Part shown: in pieces, positions 17,049 to 25,350 of the stretch
Numbering within the stretch: position 1 is the stretch's first letter
Layout of the letters: every line of letters begins with the position of its first letter
Assembly (NCBI RefSeq): GCF_038443385.1
Contig: NZ_CP151726.1
Location: forward strand, 1,798,001 to 1,862,000
Reading direction: 5' to 3'
Length of the DNA stretch: 64,000 nucleotides
Origin: Stieleria varia
GTDB taxonomy: Bacteria > Planctomycetota > Planctomycetia > Pirellulales > Pirellulaceae
The notes under the pieces: generated by a model
Databases searched by the model: none
The model's input: only the letters and a program-made list of their open reading frames with translations
What the model was told of the DNA's origin: nothing
Program-made: the position numbers and the translations under genes

Positions 17049-17287
17049 ACAAATCAAAGGGGTCAGGAACAAATCAAAGGGGTCAGGCTTCTTTGTTTTT
17101 GGTTCTTCGCAGGTTACGCTGTGTCAAAGGTCCCTTTTCGGAGAACCTTTCCATGCCCCGACCACCACGTGCCGATGAAGCGGGCGGTTTGTATCACGCG
17201 CTGAATCGCGGCAATTTGTGAGCGACGATTTTTCACAAAGATGCCGACTACGCTGCTTTCGAGTGGGTGCAGAAAAAGGTGGCAGGG
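17049..17287 (+). pseudogene. RAYT-element copy E, truncated, with duplicated leader start
   Basis: The first 19 bases of the leader occur twice (17049-17067 and from 17069). ATG at 17153 opens the RAYT N-terminus and the same TGA nonsense codon as in copy D follows at 17219-17221. Homology continues to about 17266, where a partial then a full copy of the 138-bp S repeat begins. Copy E therefore descends from the copy-D lineage. Confidence 0.8.
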
Positions 17288-17425
17288 GTGCAGAAAAAGG
17301 TGGCAGGACTCTTTTTCGCCTCACGGAGTATGTTCAGCTTACTGACTTAGAAACAGGGAACGGTTTTTTGTCGGCAAATGCCAATGAGGACGTTGAAAGC
17401 ATGAGCTCGTCTCCCGGGAACCTCA
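17288..17425 (+). repeat. 138-bp repeat S, copy S2
   Basis: Same start and end as S1 (15327-15464). It is preceded by a second, partial copy of its first 21 bases (17267-17287), suggesting slippage or repeated insertion at the same point. Confidence 0.85.
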
Positions 17426-17529
17426 CCACTCATGAATCGACCCAGCGGACCAACCAAGATAAATGGAGCTTCTCACAAGCAACTCTGCTGACCGAGAGCG
17501 TATTGGTGGGTGGCACCAATTGACGGTCC

Positions 17530-17557
17530 CGAGACAAACTCGACGGAAGGATCTTCG
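17530..17557 (+). repeat. Partial copy of dispersed repeat V
   Basis: CGAGACAAACTCGACGGAAG and the following bases differ from repeat V at 19157-19195 by two bases. Confidence 0.6.
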
Positions 17558-17650
17558 ATTCAAAGAAAAGGGACGCAATTCAGACAAAGCTGAGTCCGGT
17601 AGCATACTTGCTGGAGGATCTGCTTGAGACTCATCATTGCGGCGAGTAAG

Positions 17651-17965
17651 GGCAAAAAAATGTGTGGGCAAAAAAATGCTCGTGCTCATTCTGGTCCTGC
17701 ATTTTCTTGTCCTCGCTGTGGGGCTCTGACGCGGCCCGGTTGCGGTGAGTGATGCTTTGAATGACTTTGTACGACTTTGTACGACTTTGTACGACGGCAT
17801 CCGTTCATCGCAAGTCGTAAAGTCTGGACGTCAACTGATGCATTCCCCCATCCAGGCAGCCAAACGTGGAGATCGGCAGACCGTATTTCGTCTTGCGCAG
17901 CATGACCTGCGGCTATTCTGGTCCCGTATTTTTTTGCCCGCACATTTTTTTGCCCAAACTGTCTG
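17651..17965. repeat. Long inverted repeat U with internal 10-bp tandem
   Basis: GGGCAAAAAAATG occurs twice at 17651-17690 and, inverted, as CATTTTTTTGCCC-like sequence twice at 17925-17960, with neighbouring GGTCCTGC/GGTCCCG segments also mirrored. Inside, GACTTTGTAC occurs three times in tandem (about 17763-17792). The segment TTCATCGCAAGTCG is directly repeated near 17804 and 18017. No gene is supported between the arms. It looks like a small non-autonomous element or its debris. Confidence 0.6.
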
Positions 17966-18106
17966 CTTTCTGAATTTGCGGTCATCCCAAAGGGCATGTT
18001 GTGCGCGACAACATCCATTCATCGCAAGTCGGCAACACCGGACGGGGGAAACAGGTACAGAGCAATCTGTTGAGGAATCGCGTTGATTCGGGAAGAAAAC
18101 GTGACG

Positions 18107-18335
18107 GGGAGAGCTTCGCTGGGGGGAGAGCTTGCATTGGGTTTTCGGCGGCTTTCGATTCAACAGCTGTTTGTCAGAGAAAAGATGTCGGACTCCGAAT
18201 TGGAAGCATTGGTAAAGATCAGGAGGGGCGTGGTAACTTTCGTGGACGGCCTTGGGGGCGCATCGTCGATTCGAGATCGAACTTCCTCGTAGTCGAATCC
18301 ACCCAGGTCTCGTCGCCTAATGGGCCAGTGGCGAA
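18107..18335 (+). repeat. Dispersed repeat T4, copy T4b
   Basis: Matches the inverse of 11425-11708, including TTGCATTGGGTTTTCGGCGG, AGAAAAGATGTCGGA and GGCCTTGGGGGCGCATCGTC, but lacks the segment with the RAYT-like start codon. T4a and T4b are thus inverted repeats about 6.4 kb apart. Confidence 0.7.
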
Positions 18336-18387
18336 TACTCCACTTTAGCTTCTCCTGTTCCGATTGGCTAAACGCTTAGGCCAATTG

Positions 18388-18535
18388 GGGCAGAGCACTC
18401 GGCCGCTTACGGCGACATAGTGCCCTGTCCCCAATCGCGTCCCGCCGAGCGGAGCGACGACGGCCAGCATCGATTGAGGACAGACTGCAATTGAAAACCC
18501 AATGCAAAGCCTGACCCCGGCGAAGCCACTCCGCC
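18388..18535 (-). repeat. Dispersed repeat family T, copy T3 (inverted)
   Basis: On the minus strand it matches T1 through TCAGGCTTTGCATTGGGTTT, TGTCCTCAATCGATGCTG and the GACGCGATTGGGGACAGGGC tail. Confidence 0.75.
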
Positions 18536-18618
18536 CCGTTGCGGATTGCCCGCAGGAGTTGTTTGGTAATCATAGGATTGCCCGAGGTGTGAAGTAAAGA
18601 AGTCGGTGGGGATGAATT

Positions 18619-18890
18619 TCAAAAATCCGTCAGGTCGACCTCCTTTTGCCAGTGGGGTTGCATCAGCACGCGGTTGACCACGTCGATGTCGATCGTCGTG
18701 CCCGACGAGGCACGCACCGCTTCGAGCATCGAAGCAAGACAGAAGTTGCGGCAACGACGCAGCACTCCGTCGGCGGTGCGGATGATCAACTTGATCGCAC
18801 CGGCTGTGAACGTGTTGTGCGCCAATCCGATGCGATCAAGCTGACGCTCGATGAACTCACGCATCGCGTCTTCGTGAAGACGTTTGGGGA
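18619..18890 (-). pseudogene. ExeA/TniB-like AAA ATPase, C-terminal remnant
   Basis: The minus strand encodes PKRLHEDAMREFIERQL, then GLAHNTFTAGAIKLIIR and DGVLRRCRNFCLASMLEA, ending HWQKEVDLTDF before a stop at 18619. This is the C-terminal lid region of ExeA/TniB-type ATPases that serve as transposition helpers. The P-loop half is absent, and sequence to the right of 18890 is unrelated, so it is a fragment. Confidence 0.7.
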
Positions 18891-19077
18891 CGAGAAAATG
18901 GACGAGAAAATGGGACGGCGGTAGTTATGGGGACGCTTGGCTGTCGAAAGCCGGGCTGCAAAAGGTTGCGGCTGGCGGCATTCACGGTCGACGCAAGATG
19001 GATTCTTTGCTTCCGCCGGGCTTGCCCCGGTTCGGAGCAACGAATGGCAGCTACCCTCAACACGATTGCATTCACTT

Positions 19078-19122
19078 CCCCACCGCCCGCGAATCGCCTT
19101 CGGCGATTCGCGGGCGGTGGGG
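19078..19122. repeat. Perfect 21-bp palindrome with TTC loop
   Basis: Arms 19078-19098 and 19102-19122 are perfectly complementary (arm starts CCCCACCGCCCGCG). The apex GCC-TTC-GGC forms a C(UUCG)G-type stable loop. It is followed by AATTTTTG, so it could act as a plus-strand terminator, but no gene precedes it. Confidence 0.8.
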
Positions 19123-19156
19123 AATTTTTGTTGGCTTGGGCAAGTAGCCGTCAGTT

Positions 19157-19195
19157 GTTTCCTCCGCCGAGACAAGCTCGACGGAAGGAGCTTCG
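19157..19195 (+). repeat. Dispersed repeat V, copy V1
   Basis: 39 bases starting GTTTCCTCCGCCGAGACAAG. An inverted copy at 63781-63819 matches 37 of 39 bases and a partial copy is at 17530-17557. Three copies in one window suggest a genome-wide short repeat. Confidence 0.75.
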
Positions 19196-19432
19196 AATCA
19201 GAGAAAGTAGGATCGAATCATGGGTGGATGTTGGAAATGGGAGGAGTGAAGTTGGTAGTTGGCTTTTCGTGCGCAAAGTCGCTTGGGATGGATGCGTGTT
19301 GGGTGAAGCAACGTTTCAGCGCTCAGCCCCCTCATCCCCAGCCCTTCTCCCCCAGAAAAGCTGAGGGAGAAGCCAGAGTGGACGAGTGGTGCGGATTGTG
19401 GTGCGGGGCCCACGGCTAGCCGCGGATGATTC

Positions 19433-19506
19433 ATCAGCCGGCACGCGATAGCGTCCGGTTCCTGAGTATGGGTGCAAGAACCGGACGCTATCGCGTGGCG
19501 GCTGAT
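19433..19506. repeat. REP-like inverted repeat, 29-bp arms
   Basis: Arms 19433-19461 and 19478-19506 match at 28 of 29 positions (core GAACCGGACGCTATCGCGTG) with a 16-base spacer. This is a typical extragenic palindrome; function unknown. Confidence 0.8.
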
Positions 19507-19856
19507 ATGCGCAGACTGTTTTCGTGCCAATCCGCGCAAGCCGTTTCACGCAAACGTGTTGCGAAGACTGTAGTCAGTGGCGTGAATAATCCGGGTTAGG
19601 CATCGATCTTCACTGCTGCGAGTGGAGAATCGCAGTCTAACGAGGCCAAAAACCGAAACAACGTGATCTGACCCTTTGTTTGTGAGCCTGCCCCCTTTGT
19701 TTTCGGGGAAAACGCACGATGCGGTGGGGTGGCGCTGAACGGATAGCTTCATGCAGAGCATGACCTACTGGAACTTGGATCGTTTACCGGCGCCCGCTGG
19801 TACACTATCCTCAAACTGCGTCCGCTTTGACTTTTTGTCCAGATTTGGGATTAATC

Positions 19857-21287
19857 ATGAACCTCCATTTTCGGCGTCACGGTTCTATGCGACAGCGGTG
19901 CCATGCGGATGCGTCGAGCTTCGCCCTGAGGGCACGATTCGGGGCACACAGAGTGCTGGCTCATCCGTTTCAAATCTTGATCGTCGCTGCTTTGTCGGTG
20001 ATCGGTTTCTCAATTGTTAACGCGTCATCCATCCTCGCGGCGGATTCCGGTTTTCCGGAGGAGTGGTTTTTCGAAGGCATGGAAACCATGCGCACGAATC
20101 TGGAGGGCAACCCCGCGATCGAATTGTCGACGGACACTTGGATCGGTGACTCGACGACGTTGGACGACTGTCGGGGTAAAGTCGTGGTGCTCGACTTCTG
20201 GGCAACATGGTGTGGGCCCTGCGTCGCATCGATCCCCAAGAACATTGAGATGGTGAAGACGCACCCTGACGACCTGATGTTCATTGGCATGCACTCGGCG
20301 ACATCCGGTTGGGATAAGGCACCGCAGATGGTCGAAGATCGCGAAATCAATTACCCGGTGGTGTTGGACACGGGCGAAACGGGCGAAGCGTACGGGATCA
20401 ATGCCTTCCCCACCTACATCATCATTGACCGCGCGGGGATCGTCCGCGCAGCAGGCGTGAAGCCGACTCATGTCAAGACGATCGTCGAACAGTTGATCGA
20501 GGAGTCTGGACCGGCAAGACGAAAATTGGAGTTTGCCGCGTTTGATCGCGCGTGGTTCTACGCAGGCGCCGAGAGGATGAGGGCTTGGCAAGACCAAGTC
20601 GGCAAGCCTGCACGGCCGATCAAGGCGCGGGCGTGGTGGAAACCCGGCAACCAGTCTGGCAGTGGTGAAGTGTCGTCCGAGGAAAACAACGACACTGGCG
20701 CAGAAGATAACATCGATGCGCAGGTCGCTGCCGAATCGGAGAGCGAAGACGGACTACCGAACGCTCCCGAGGGATTGCGTGACGCAGAGCTCGACGGTGT
20801 TGTTCGTGTGCTGCATTTCACCCGACCGGGAATGGCGATCACGAAGATGCAACTCAAGACGATCAATGAAGCGGCGACCAAGTATGCTCCGCAGGGTGTC
20901 GCTTTTGTTGTGATCTGTGATCACCAAAGCGATTGGGATGCGACTCAGGCCTTTGCATCAGAGGCGGAACTGAACATTGCCATGGCGTTGGACGCGGCCG
21001 CCCAGTCCAAGATCATCGATGAAACTGCGAAGCCCGTTGATGAAACTACGAAGCCCACGGGCGTGACCGCCGAGCCCGCGGTTGAAAATGACGACAACGC
21101 CGCCTCAGCGACGAATCCGTCTGAAGTTCAGCCGCGTGAAGCTGGCCGAACGGCTCAGAGCTATCATGTCCGTGTTGCACCGGTCACTGTCGTCATCGAT
21201 CGCAAGGGGCGTATCAGAGCGACGGGACTGAAACTCGAGCAGCTCGGCGAAGCGCTGAATTTGCTCTTGGCCGAACAGGCGGGCTAG
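19857..21287 (+). CDS. Secreted/membrane-anchored protein with two thioredoxin-like domains
   Basis: I chose ATG 19857 (476 residues); an upstream in-frame codon at 19827 would add an unlikely extension. A signal/anchor segment (ILIVAALSVIGFSIVN, about residues 40-56) precedes a TlpA/AhpC-type thioredoxin domain with the CxxC site WATWCGPC (Cys119 and Cys122) and the cis-Pro region INAFPTYIIID. A Ser/Glu/Asp-rich linker follows, then a second thioredoxin-like domain (from about residue 310) that lacks CxxC. The family reduces or shuffles disulfides of envelope proteins; the second domain may be structural. No neighbouring cytochrome-biogenesis gene is present. It lies 97 bases before the MoxR operon, same strand. 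Confidence 0.8.
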   Translation: MNLHFRRHGSMRQRCHADASSFALRARFGAHRVLAHPFQILIVAALSVIGFSIVNASSILAADSGFPEEWFFEGMETMRTNLEGNPAIELSTDTWIGDSTTLDDCRGKVVVLDFWATWCGPCVASIPKNIEMVKTHPDDLMFIGMHSATSGWDKAPQMVEDREINYPVVLDTGETGEAYGINAFPTYIIIDRAGIVRAAGVKPTHVKTIVEQLIEESGPARRKLEFAAFDRAWFYAGAERMRAWQDQVGKPARPIKARAWWKPGNQSGSGEVSSEENNDTGAEDNIDAQVAAESESEDGLPNAPEGLRDAELDGVVRVLHFTRPGMAITKMQLKTINEAATKYAPQGVAFVVICDHQSDWDATQAFASEAELNIAMALDAAAQSKIIDETAKPVDETTKPTGVTAEPAVENDDNAASATNPSEVQPREAGRTAQSYHVRVAPVTVVIDRKGRIRATGLKLEQLGEALNLLLAEQAG

Positions 21288-21384
21288 CGGCCATGCTTTC
21301 GTCAATAACGCTTCAGAGTTCGTATCCCTTTCTTGTTGACCTTGTTTTTACTCGTCACATTCCTGGAAACCCACCCAGTGCACC

Positions 21385-22410
21385 ATGTCTGACACTCTTG
21401 TTGAAACGTCATCGGACTTGAGCATGTCACCCGACGGAGTATTTGAGCCGGTCGCGCCTTTTGCGAAAGCCGTGATCGAGCAGGTCGGACAAACCGTCGT
21501 CGGCCAGACCGAAGTCGTTGAGCGGGTTTTGATCGCGTTGTTGACGGGAGGACACTTGCTTTTGGAGGGCGTTCCGGGGATCGCAAAAACGCTGCTGGTG
21601 CAGTCGGTGGGCAAGGCGATCGATTTGCAGTTCAAACGTGTGCAGTTCACGATCGATTTGTTGCCCTCAGATATCTTGGGCTCCGAGATTTTGGATCAGC
21701 AGTCTGGCCAGTTTCATATTCATAAGGGCCCGGTTTTCACCAACTTATTGCTGGCCGACGAAATCAATCGTGCTTCACCCAAAGTGCAGTCGGCGCTGTT
21801 GGAGGCGATGCAAGAGCGACGCGTATCGATCGGTGACGAGACCCACATCTTGCCCGCTCCCTTTCTTGTCATTGCAACTCAAAACCCCGTCGAGCAAGCT
21901 GGGACGTTCGAGTTGCCCGAAGCCCAGTTGGACCGGTTCATGATGTGCCACCGGCTGCGTTATCCCACACCAGCGGAAGAAACCGAGGTGGTGCGTCGTG
22001 CCTTGAAGCTGAAGCTGCAACGGCAGGGTGATGGTGCGGTGCCTCAGTCGATGTTCGACGCGATCAGCGATGAGCACAAATTGAGCGTCGGCGATTTGAC
22101 ACAGGCAATGACACAGGTTCAGGCTGTTCACGTCAGCGAGGTCTTCATTCACGACTGTGTCAAATTGATCAACGCAACGCGGGACCACAAGGACTTGGTT
22201 CTCGGTTGCAGTCCTCGCGCGGTCCTGAGCTTGGTCCAAGCCGCACGGGCGCGCGCATTCATCTACGGACGAAGCTATGTGGTGCCGGAGGATTTGTTTA
22301 CTTTGGCCGAAGACGTGATCTTGCACCGCGTCCGTTTGAGCTATGAAGCGCTCGCTGAAGGGCTAACGCTAAAGTCCATGTTGGATCAATTGCTCAACGA
22401 AATGCTTTGA
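21385..22410 (+). CDS. MoxR-family AAA+ ATPase
   Basis: The 341-residue product has a Walker A site GVPGIAKT (residues 62-69), a Walker B site LLLADEINRA (about residue 120) and the sensor segment VIATQNPVEQAGTF, all typical of MoxR ATPases. These work as chaperones that insert metals or mature complexes together with VWA-domain proteins. It is the first gene of a tightly packed operon; the next gene overlaps its stop. No signal peptide; cytoplasmic. Confidence 0.95.
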   Translation: MSDTLVETSSDLSMSPDGVFEPVAPFAKAVIEQVGQTVVGQTEVVERVLIALLTGGHLLLEGVPGIAKTLLVQSVGKAIDLQFKRVQFTIDLLPSDILGSEILDQQSGQFHIHKGPVFTNLLLADEINRASPKVQSALLEAMQERRVSIGDETHILPAPFLVIATQNPVEQAGTFELPEAQLDRFMMCHRLRYPTPAEETEVVRRALKLKLQRQGDGAVPQSMFDAISDEHKLSVGDLTQAMTQVQAVHVSEVFIHDCVKLINATRDHKDLVLGCSPRAVLSLVQAARARAFIYGRSYVVPEDLFTLAEDVILHRVRLSYEALAEGLTLKSMLDQLLNEML

Positions 22411-23315
22411 AAACACGACCAAGCATGAACGCCGCCTCAAGCCAATTCGAAACGCTGCCGAGCCCCGACATCTTGTCGCGTGCCAATTTTGAATTGGTCG
22501 TTCGACGCATCGCCGATGATATCGCATTTGGCACCGATGACTCACTGTTTGTCGGATCTGGTTTGGAGTATGCCCAGTCGCGTCCGTACGAACCGGGTGA
22601 TCCCGTCCGACAGATTGACTGGAAATTGAGTGCCAGGATGCCGGTTGCCTATGTCAAGCAGCACGAAACGCTCAAACGCATCGCGATGTATATCGTCGTC
22701 GACACGTCCGCATCGATGAGCGTTTCGTCCACACCGCTGAGCAAACATGGGCTGGCGGTGTGGGCCGCCGCGGCGATCGGATTGGTCGGAGTGCGTCGAC
22801 TGAGTCCCGTCAGTGTGCTGAGCGCTGGCTCACGCCACGGACGATCACGTAGCGATGGTGTCCCCAGCTTGTCACCGGACGATTTATGGCGTGACCTGGA
22901 GCCCCTACGTGCTCACGACGTCGACGAGGACACTGAGCTTGCCGAGCGATTGAATGCGCTGTCAGTGCGACTGACACGCCGGAGCCTGCTGGTGGTGCTG
23001 AGTGACTTGCACGACCCGGATGCCTTGACCGCTCTGCGCCAGTTGGGACATCAGCACGACGTCGTGGTGCTGCACCTCCAGGATCCTGCTGAGGCCGGAG
23101 GTTTACGAGCCGGATATTTTCGCGGCACCGAGGCAGAGTCTGGCCAAGCATTCCTGGCCGATGGCAGACAGCGTTGGCGAGATGATTGCACCCTTGCTCG
23201 TGACTTGGCCGGCGCGGACGTCAGCTATCTAAAACTGGTCACGCACCGTCCATTGCTTTCACCGCTGCGACAGTTCTTGCTGACGCGTGCGATGCTGATG
23301 CGGGGGCAACGATGA
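22407..23315 (+). CDS. DUF58 domain protein
   Basis: The hallmark RPYEPGDPVRQIDWKLSAR (about residues 55-73) followed by YIVVDTSASMS (VWA-like Rossmann core) defines the DUF58 family, the constant partner of MoxR. The start is either TTG 22407, overlapping the MoxR stop by four bases, or ATG 22425. No membrane helices. Presumed to act with the MoxR ATPase and the two VWA proteins downstream. Confidence 0.93.
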   Translation: MKTRPSMNAASSQFETLPSPDILSRANFELVVRRIADDIAFGTDDSLFVGSGLEYAQSRPYEPGDPVRQIDWKLSARMPVAYVKQHETLKRIAMYIVVDTSASMSVSSTPLSKHGLAVWAAAAIGLVGVRRLSPVSVLSAGSRHGRSRSDGVPSLSPDDLWRDLEPLRAHDVDEDTELAERLNALSVRLTRRSLLVVLSDLHDPDALTALRQLGHQHDVVVLHLQDPAEAGGLRAGYFRGTEAESGQAFLADGRQRWRDDCTLARDLAGADVSYLKLVTHRPLLSPLRQFLLTRAMLMRGQR

Positions 23316-24286
23316 ATCGAACGCTCTGCTCAGTACTGGTTTGCTGGATGTTGACGCTGACGATCCATGCGACTTGGGCGAACGATTCAAGTTGGGTGAA
23401 CAATGACAACGCGCGTATCGATGACGACGCAATTCTGTTGACCGTCAAGCGTGGTCTGACGGGACAACTGACGTTCTCGCACGCAAGTCCCACGCTGCAA
23501 GCGATCCCGAATCAATCGATTGATTCCGAAGTGCTGGTTCGGCTTGAGAGATCGACGACAGATTCGCCATTGCGGGCGGGCCAAAATCGCTACACGCTGA
23601 GGTTCTTTGGCACCGTCGCCGGCGATTATGATTTGTCGAAATGGGTGGTTCAGCGAGATGGTTCAGCACTGCTTGATGCAGACTCGTTGCCACCGATGAC
23701 GGTCCGTGTGGTTTCCGAGCTACCGCCTGGCCACGGAACGAGTCTTTATGAGATCGACGATCCGATGGTGCATGCGTCGGGAGGGTACCGCGTCGGTTTG
23801 GTTTGCTTTGCAGTGCTGTGGGTGATGGTGCCGGTGGTTTGGAGCCTCGTCCGCCGGCGAGCGAGCCAGCCAGAAACGGTGACGCCCGCCGCTCTGCCAC
23901 CGACGCTCGCCGATCGCTTGCGTCCATTGATCGAGCGGGCGAGTCAAGGCTTGCTGAGCGTCGACGAGCAGAGCCGACTGGAGTTGCTTCTGTATGTCTT
24001 TTGGCAACGACGCCTGGGTTTGCCCGCTTCCATGGCCAAAGCTTTACCGATTTTGCGAAATCACGCGGAGGCAGGGGGATTGTTGCGAACACTGGAGTCA
24101 TGGATTCATTCGGATGCCCATGAATCCGATGGCGGAGTATCCGCTAAAACGGCGGGACGCACATTGAGCCCTGCCACGATGGACGCGTTGCTGGCACCCT
24201 ACCACGCCAGCCTGCAGTCGGATGCAGACACTGGGCAGAAGGATTTACATGCGACCGATCTGGAAAAAATCGGGAGTGCCGTATGA
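23312..24286 (+). CDS. Membrane protein of the MoxR/VWA operon
   Basis: 324 residues; ATG overlaps the DUF58 stop by four bases. An N-terminal signal peptide (LVCWMLTLTIHATWAN) precedes an extracytoplasmic beta-rich domain of about 120 residues, then a single membrane helix (VGLVCFAVLWVMVPVVW, about residue 165) and a cytoplasmic helical tail. In MoxR operons this position is held by DUF4381/BatD-like proteins; the layout fits but I cannot assign the family firmly. Confidence 0.75.
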   Translation: MNRTLCSVLVCWMLTLTIHATWANDSSWVNNDNARIDDDAILLTVKRGLTGQLTFSHASPTLQAIPNQSIDSEVLVRLERSTTDSPLRAGQNRYTLRFFGTVAGDYDLSKWVVQRDGSALLDADSLPPMTVRVVSELPPGHGTSLYEIDDPMVHASGGYRVGLVCFAVLWVMVPVVWSLVRRRASQPETVTPAALPPTLADRLRPLIERASQGLLSVDEQSRLELLLYVFWQRRLGLPASMAKALPILRNHAEAGGLLRTLESWIHSDAHESDGGVSAKTAGRTLSPATMDALLAPYHASLQSDADTGQKDLHATDLEKIGSAV

Positions 24287-25350
24287 CGTTTGTGAATCCG
24301 CAATGGTTGCTTCTGCTCGTCCTGCCGCTGGCGTTGGGCTATTGGTCGGTGTGCCGACGTGGGAGTGGAATCAGGATGCCTTTCGATCATGAGTCGCACG
24401 CATCACGTCCCTGGTTGGCCGCGTTGTTGCGTGGGGCAGAGCTGTTGCCTGCGGTGCTGCTGGCGGTGGCAGTCATTTTGATCGCCCGGCCTCAGGTGTT
24501 GCAGGTTCCGGATCGGGACCGCGTTGCCACACACATCACCGTGTGCATGGATGTCTCCGGCAGTATGAGCGTCGGGATGGGGGATCAAAATCGATACGAA
24601 AGCGCGGCCGCCGCGATCCAGTCGTTTACTTATGCCCGAGAAGGTGACGCGATCGGACTGACCTTGTTCGGTTCCTGGCCACTGCGATGGGTGCCGCTGA
24701 CCAAAGACCTGCAGGTGATCCGCAATGCATTGGCATTTGCCAATCCGCGAAACCAGCCCCGAGGCATGGGCGGCACGATGATCGGATCGGCATTGACCTA
24801 TTGCGCCGATAACATGCAACGTGAGGCGGCGAGGTTGGATGGGACGGATGTCGGTCATCAAAGTGTTGATCAGTGGAAACGAGATCGGGCGGCGGAGCAG
24901 TTGTTTCGTCGGGCTTCGCTGGGTTCTTCGGCAACGATGGGGCCCTCGGCTCGCGGAACCGCTTCATCAATTCCGGGCACCAGCGATCGCTTATTGATTC
25001 TTGTCTCTGACGGGGCGAGTGGCGACCTGAACGGGCAAGATCAAATCGACCGGATCTCGCAACGGCTCAATGACGCTGGCATCACGATGTATCACATTCA
25101 CATCGGCAGCGACACAATCCCGGCTCCGGTGTCGAGCATTGCCAGGGCGACCGGAGGCGACGCGTTTCTCGCAACAAATTCCGATGGAATCAGATTGATC
25201 TTCAATCATATCGACCAGATGCAACCGGCACGGTTCGTCGCCAACGCGTCGATCCCGGTCGATTACTTTGAACCCTTCGTGCTGATCGGCGCCGTTGCCT
25301 TGCTACTCTACGCGTTGAGCCTCTTGAAATGGAGGTACACGCCTTGGTAA
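24283..25350 (+). CDS. VWA-domain membrane protein, BatA-like
   Basis: 355 residues. Two N-terminal helices (LLLLVLPLALGYW and LLPAVLLAVAVILIARP), a von Willebrand factor A domain with the MIDAS motif DVSGSMS (Asp90), and a C-terminal helix (VLIGAVALLLYALSLL). That is the standard BatA layout. It overlaps the previous gene by four bases. The VWA domain is expected to bind a divalent metal and a protein partner at the membrane. A Ser/Ala-rich insertion at about residues 205-235 is unusual. Confidence 0.9.
   Translation: MTFVNPQWLLLLVLPLALGYWSVCRRGSGIRMPFDHESHASRPWLAALLRGAELLPAVLLAVAVILIARPQVLQVPDRDRVATHITVCMDVSGSMSVGMGDQNRYESAAAAIQSFTYAREGDAIGLTLFGSWPLRWVPLTKDLQVIRNALAFANPRNQPRGMGGTMIGSALTYCADNMQREAARLDGTDVGHQSVDQWKRDRAAEQLFRRASLGSSATMGPSARGTASSIPGTSDRLLILVSDGASGDLNGQDQIDRISQRLNDAGITMYHIHIGSDTIPAPVSSIARATGGDAFLATNSDGIRLIFNHIDQMQPARFVANASIPVDYFEPFVLIGAVALLLYALSLLKWRYTPW

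Larger units (their letters stand above)
18891..19856. other. Gene-free stretch with palindromic repeats
   Basis: No gene is supported between the ATPase remnant and the thioredoxin-like gene. It holds the 21-bp hairpin at 19078-19122, a repeat V copy at 19157-19195 and the imperfect 29-bp inverted repeat at 19433-19506. The sequence CCCTCATCCCCAGCCCTTCT near 19327 is AT-poor and also repeat-like. Confidence 0.5.
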
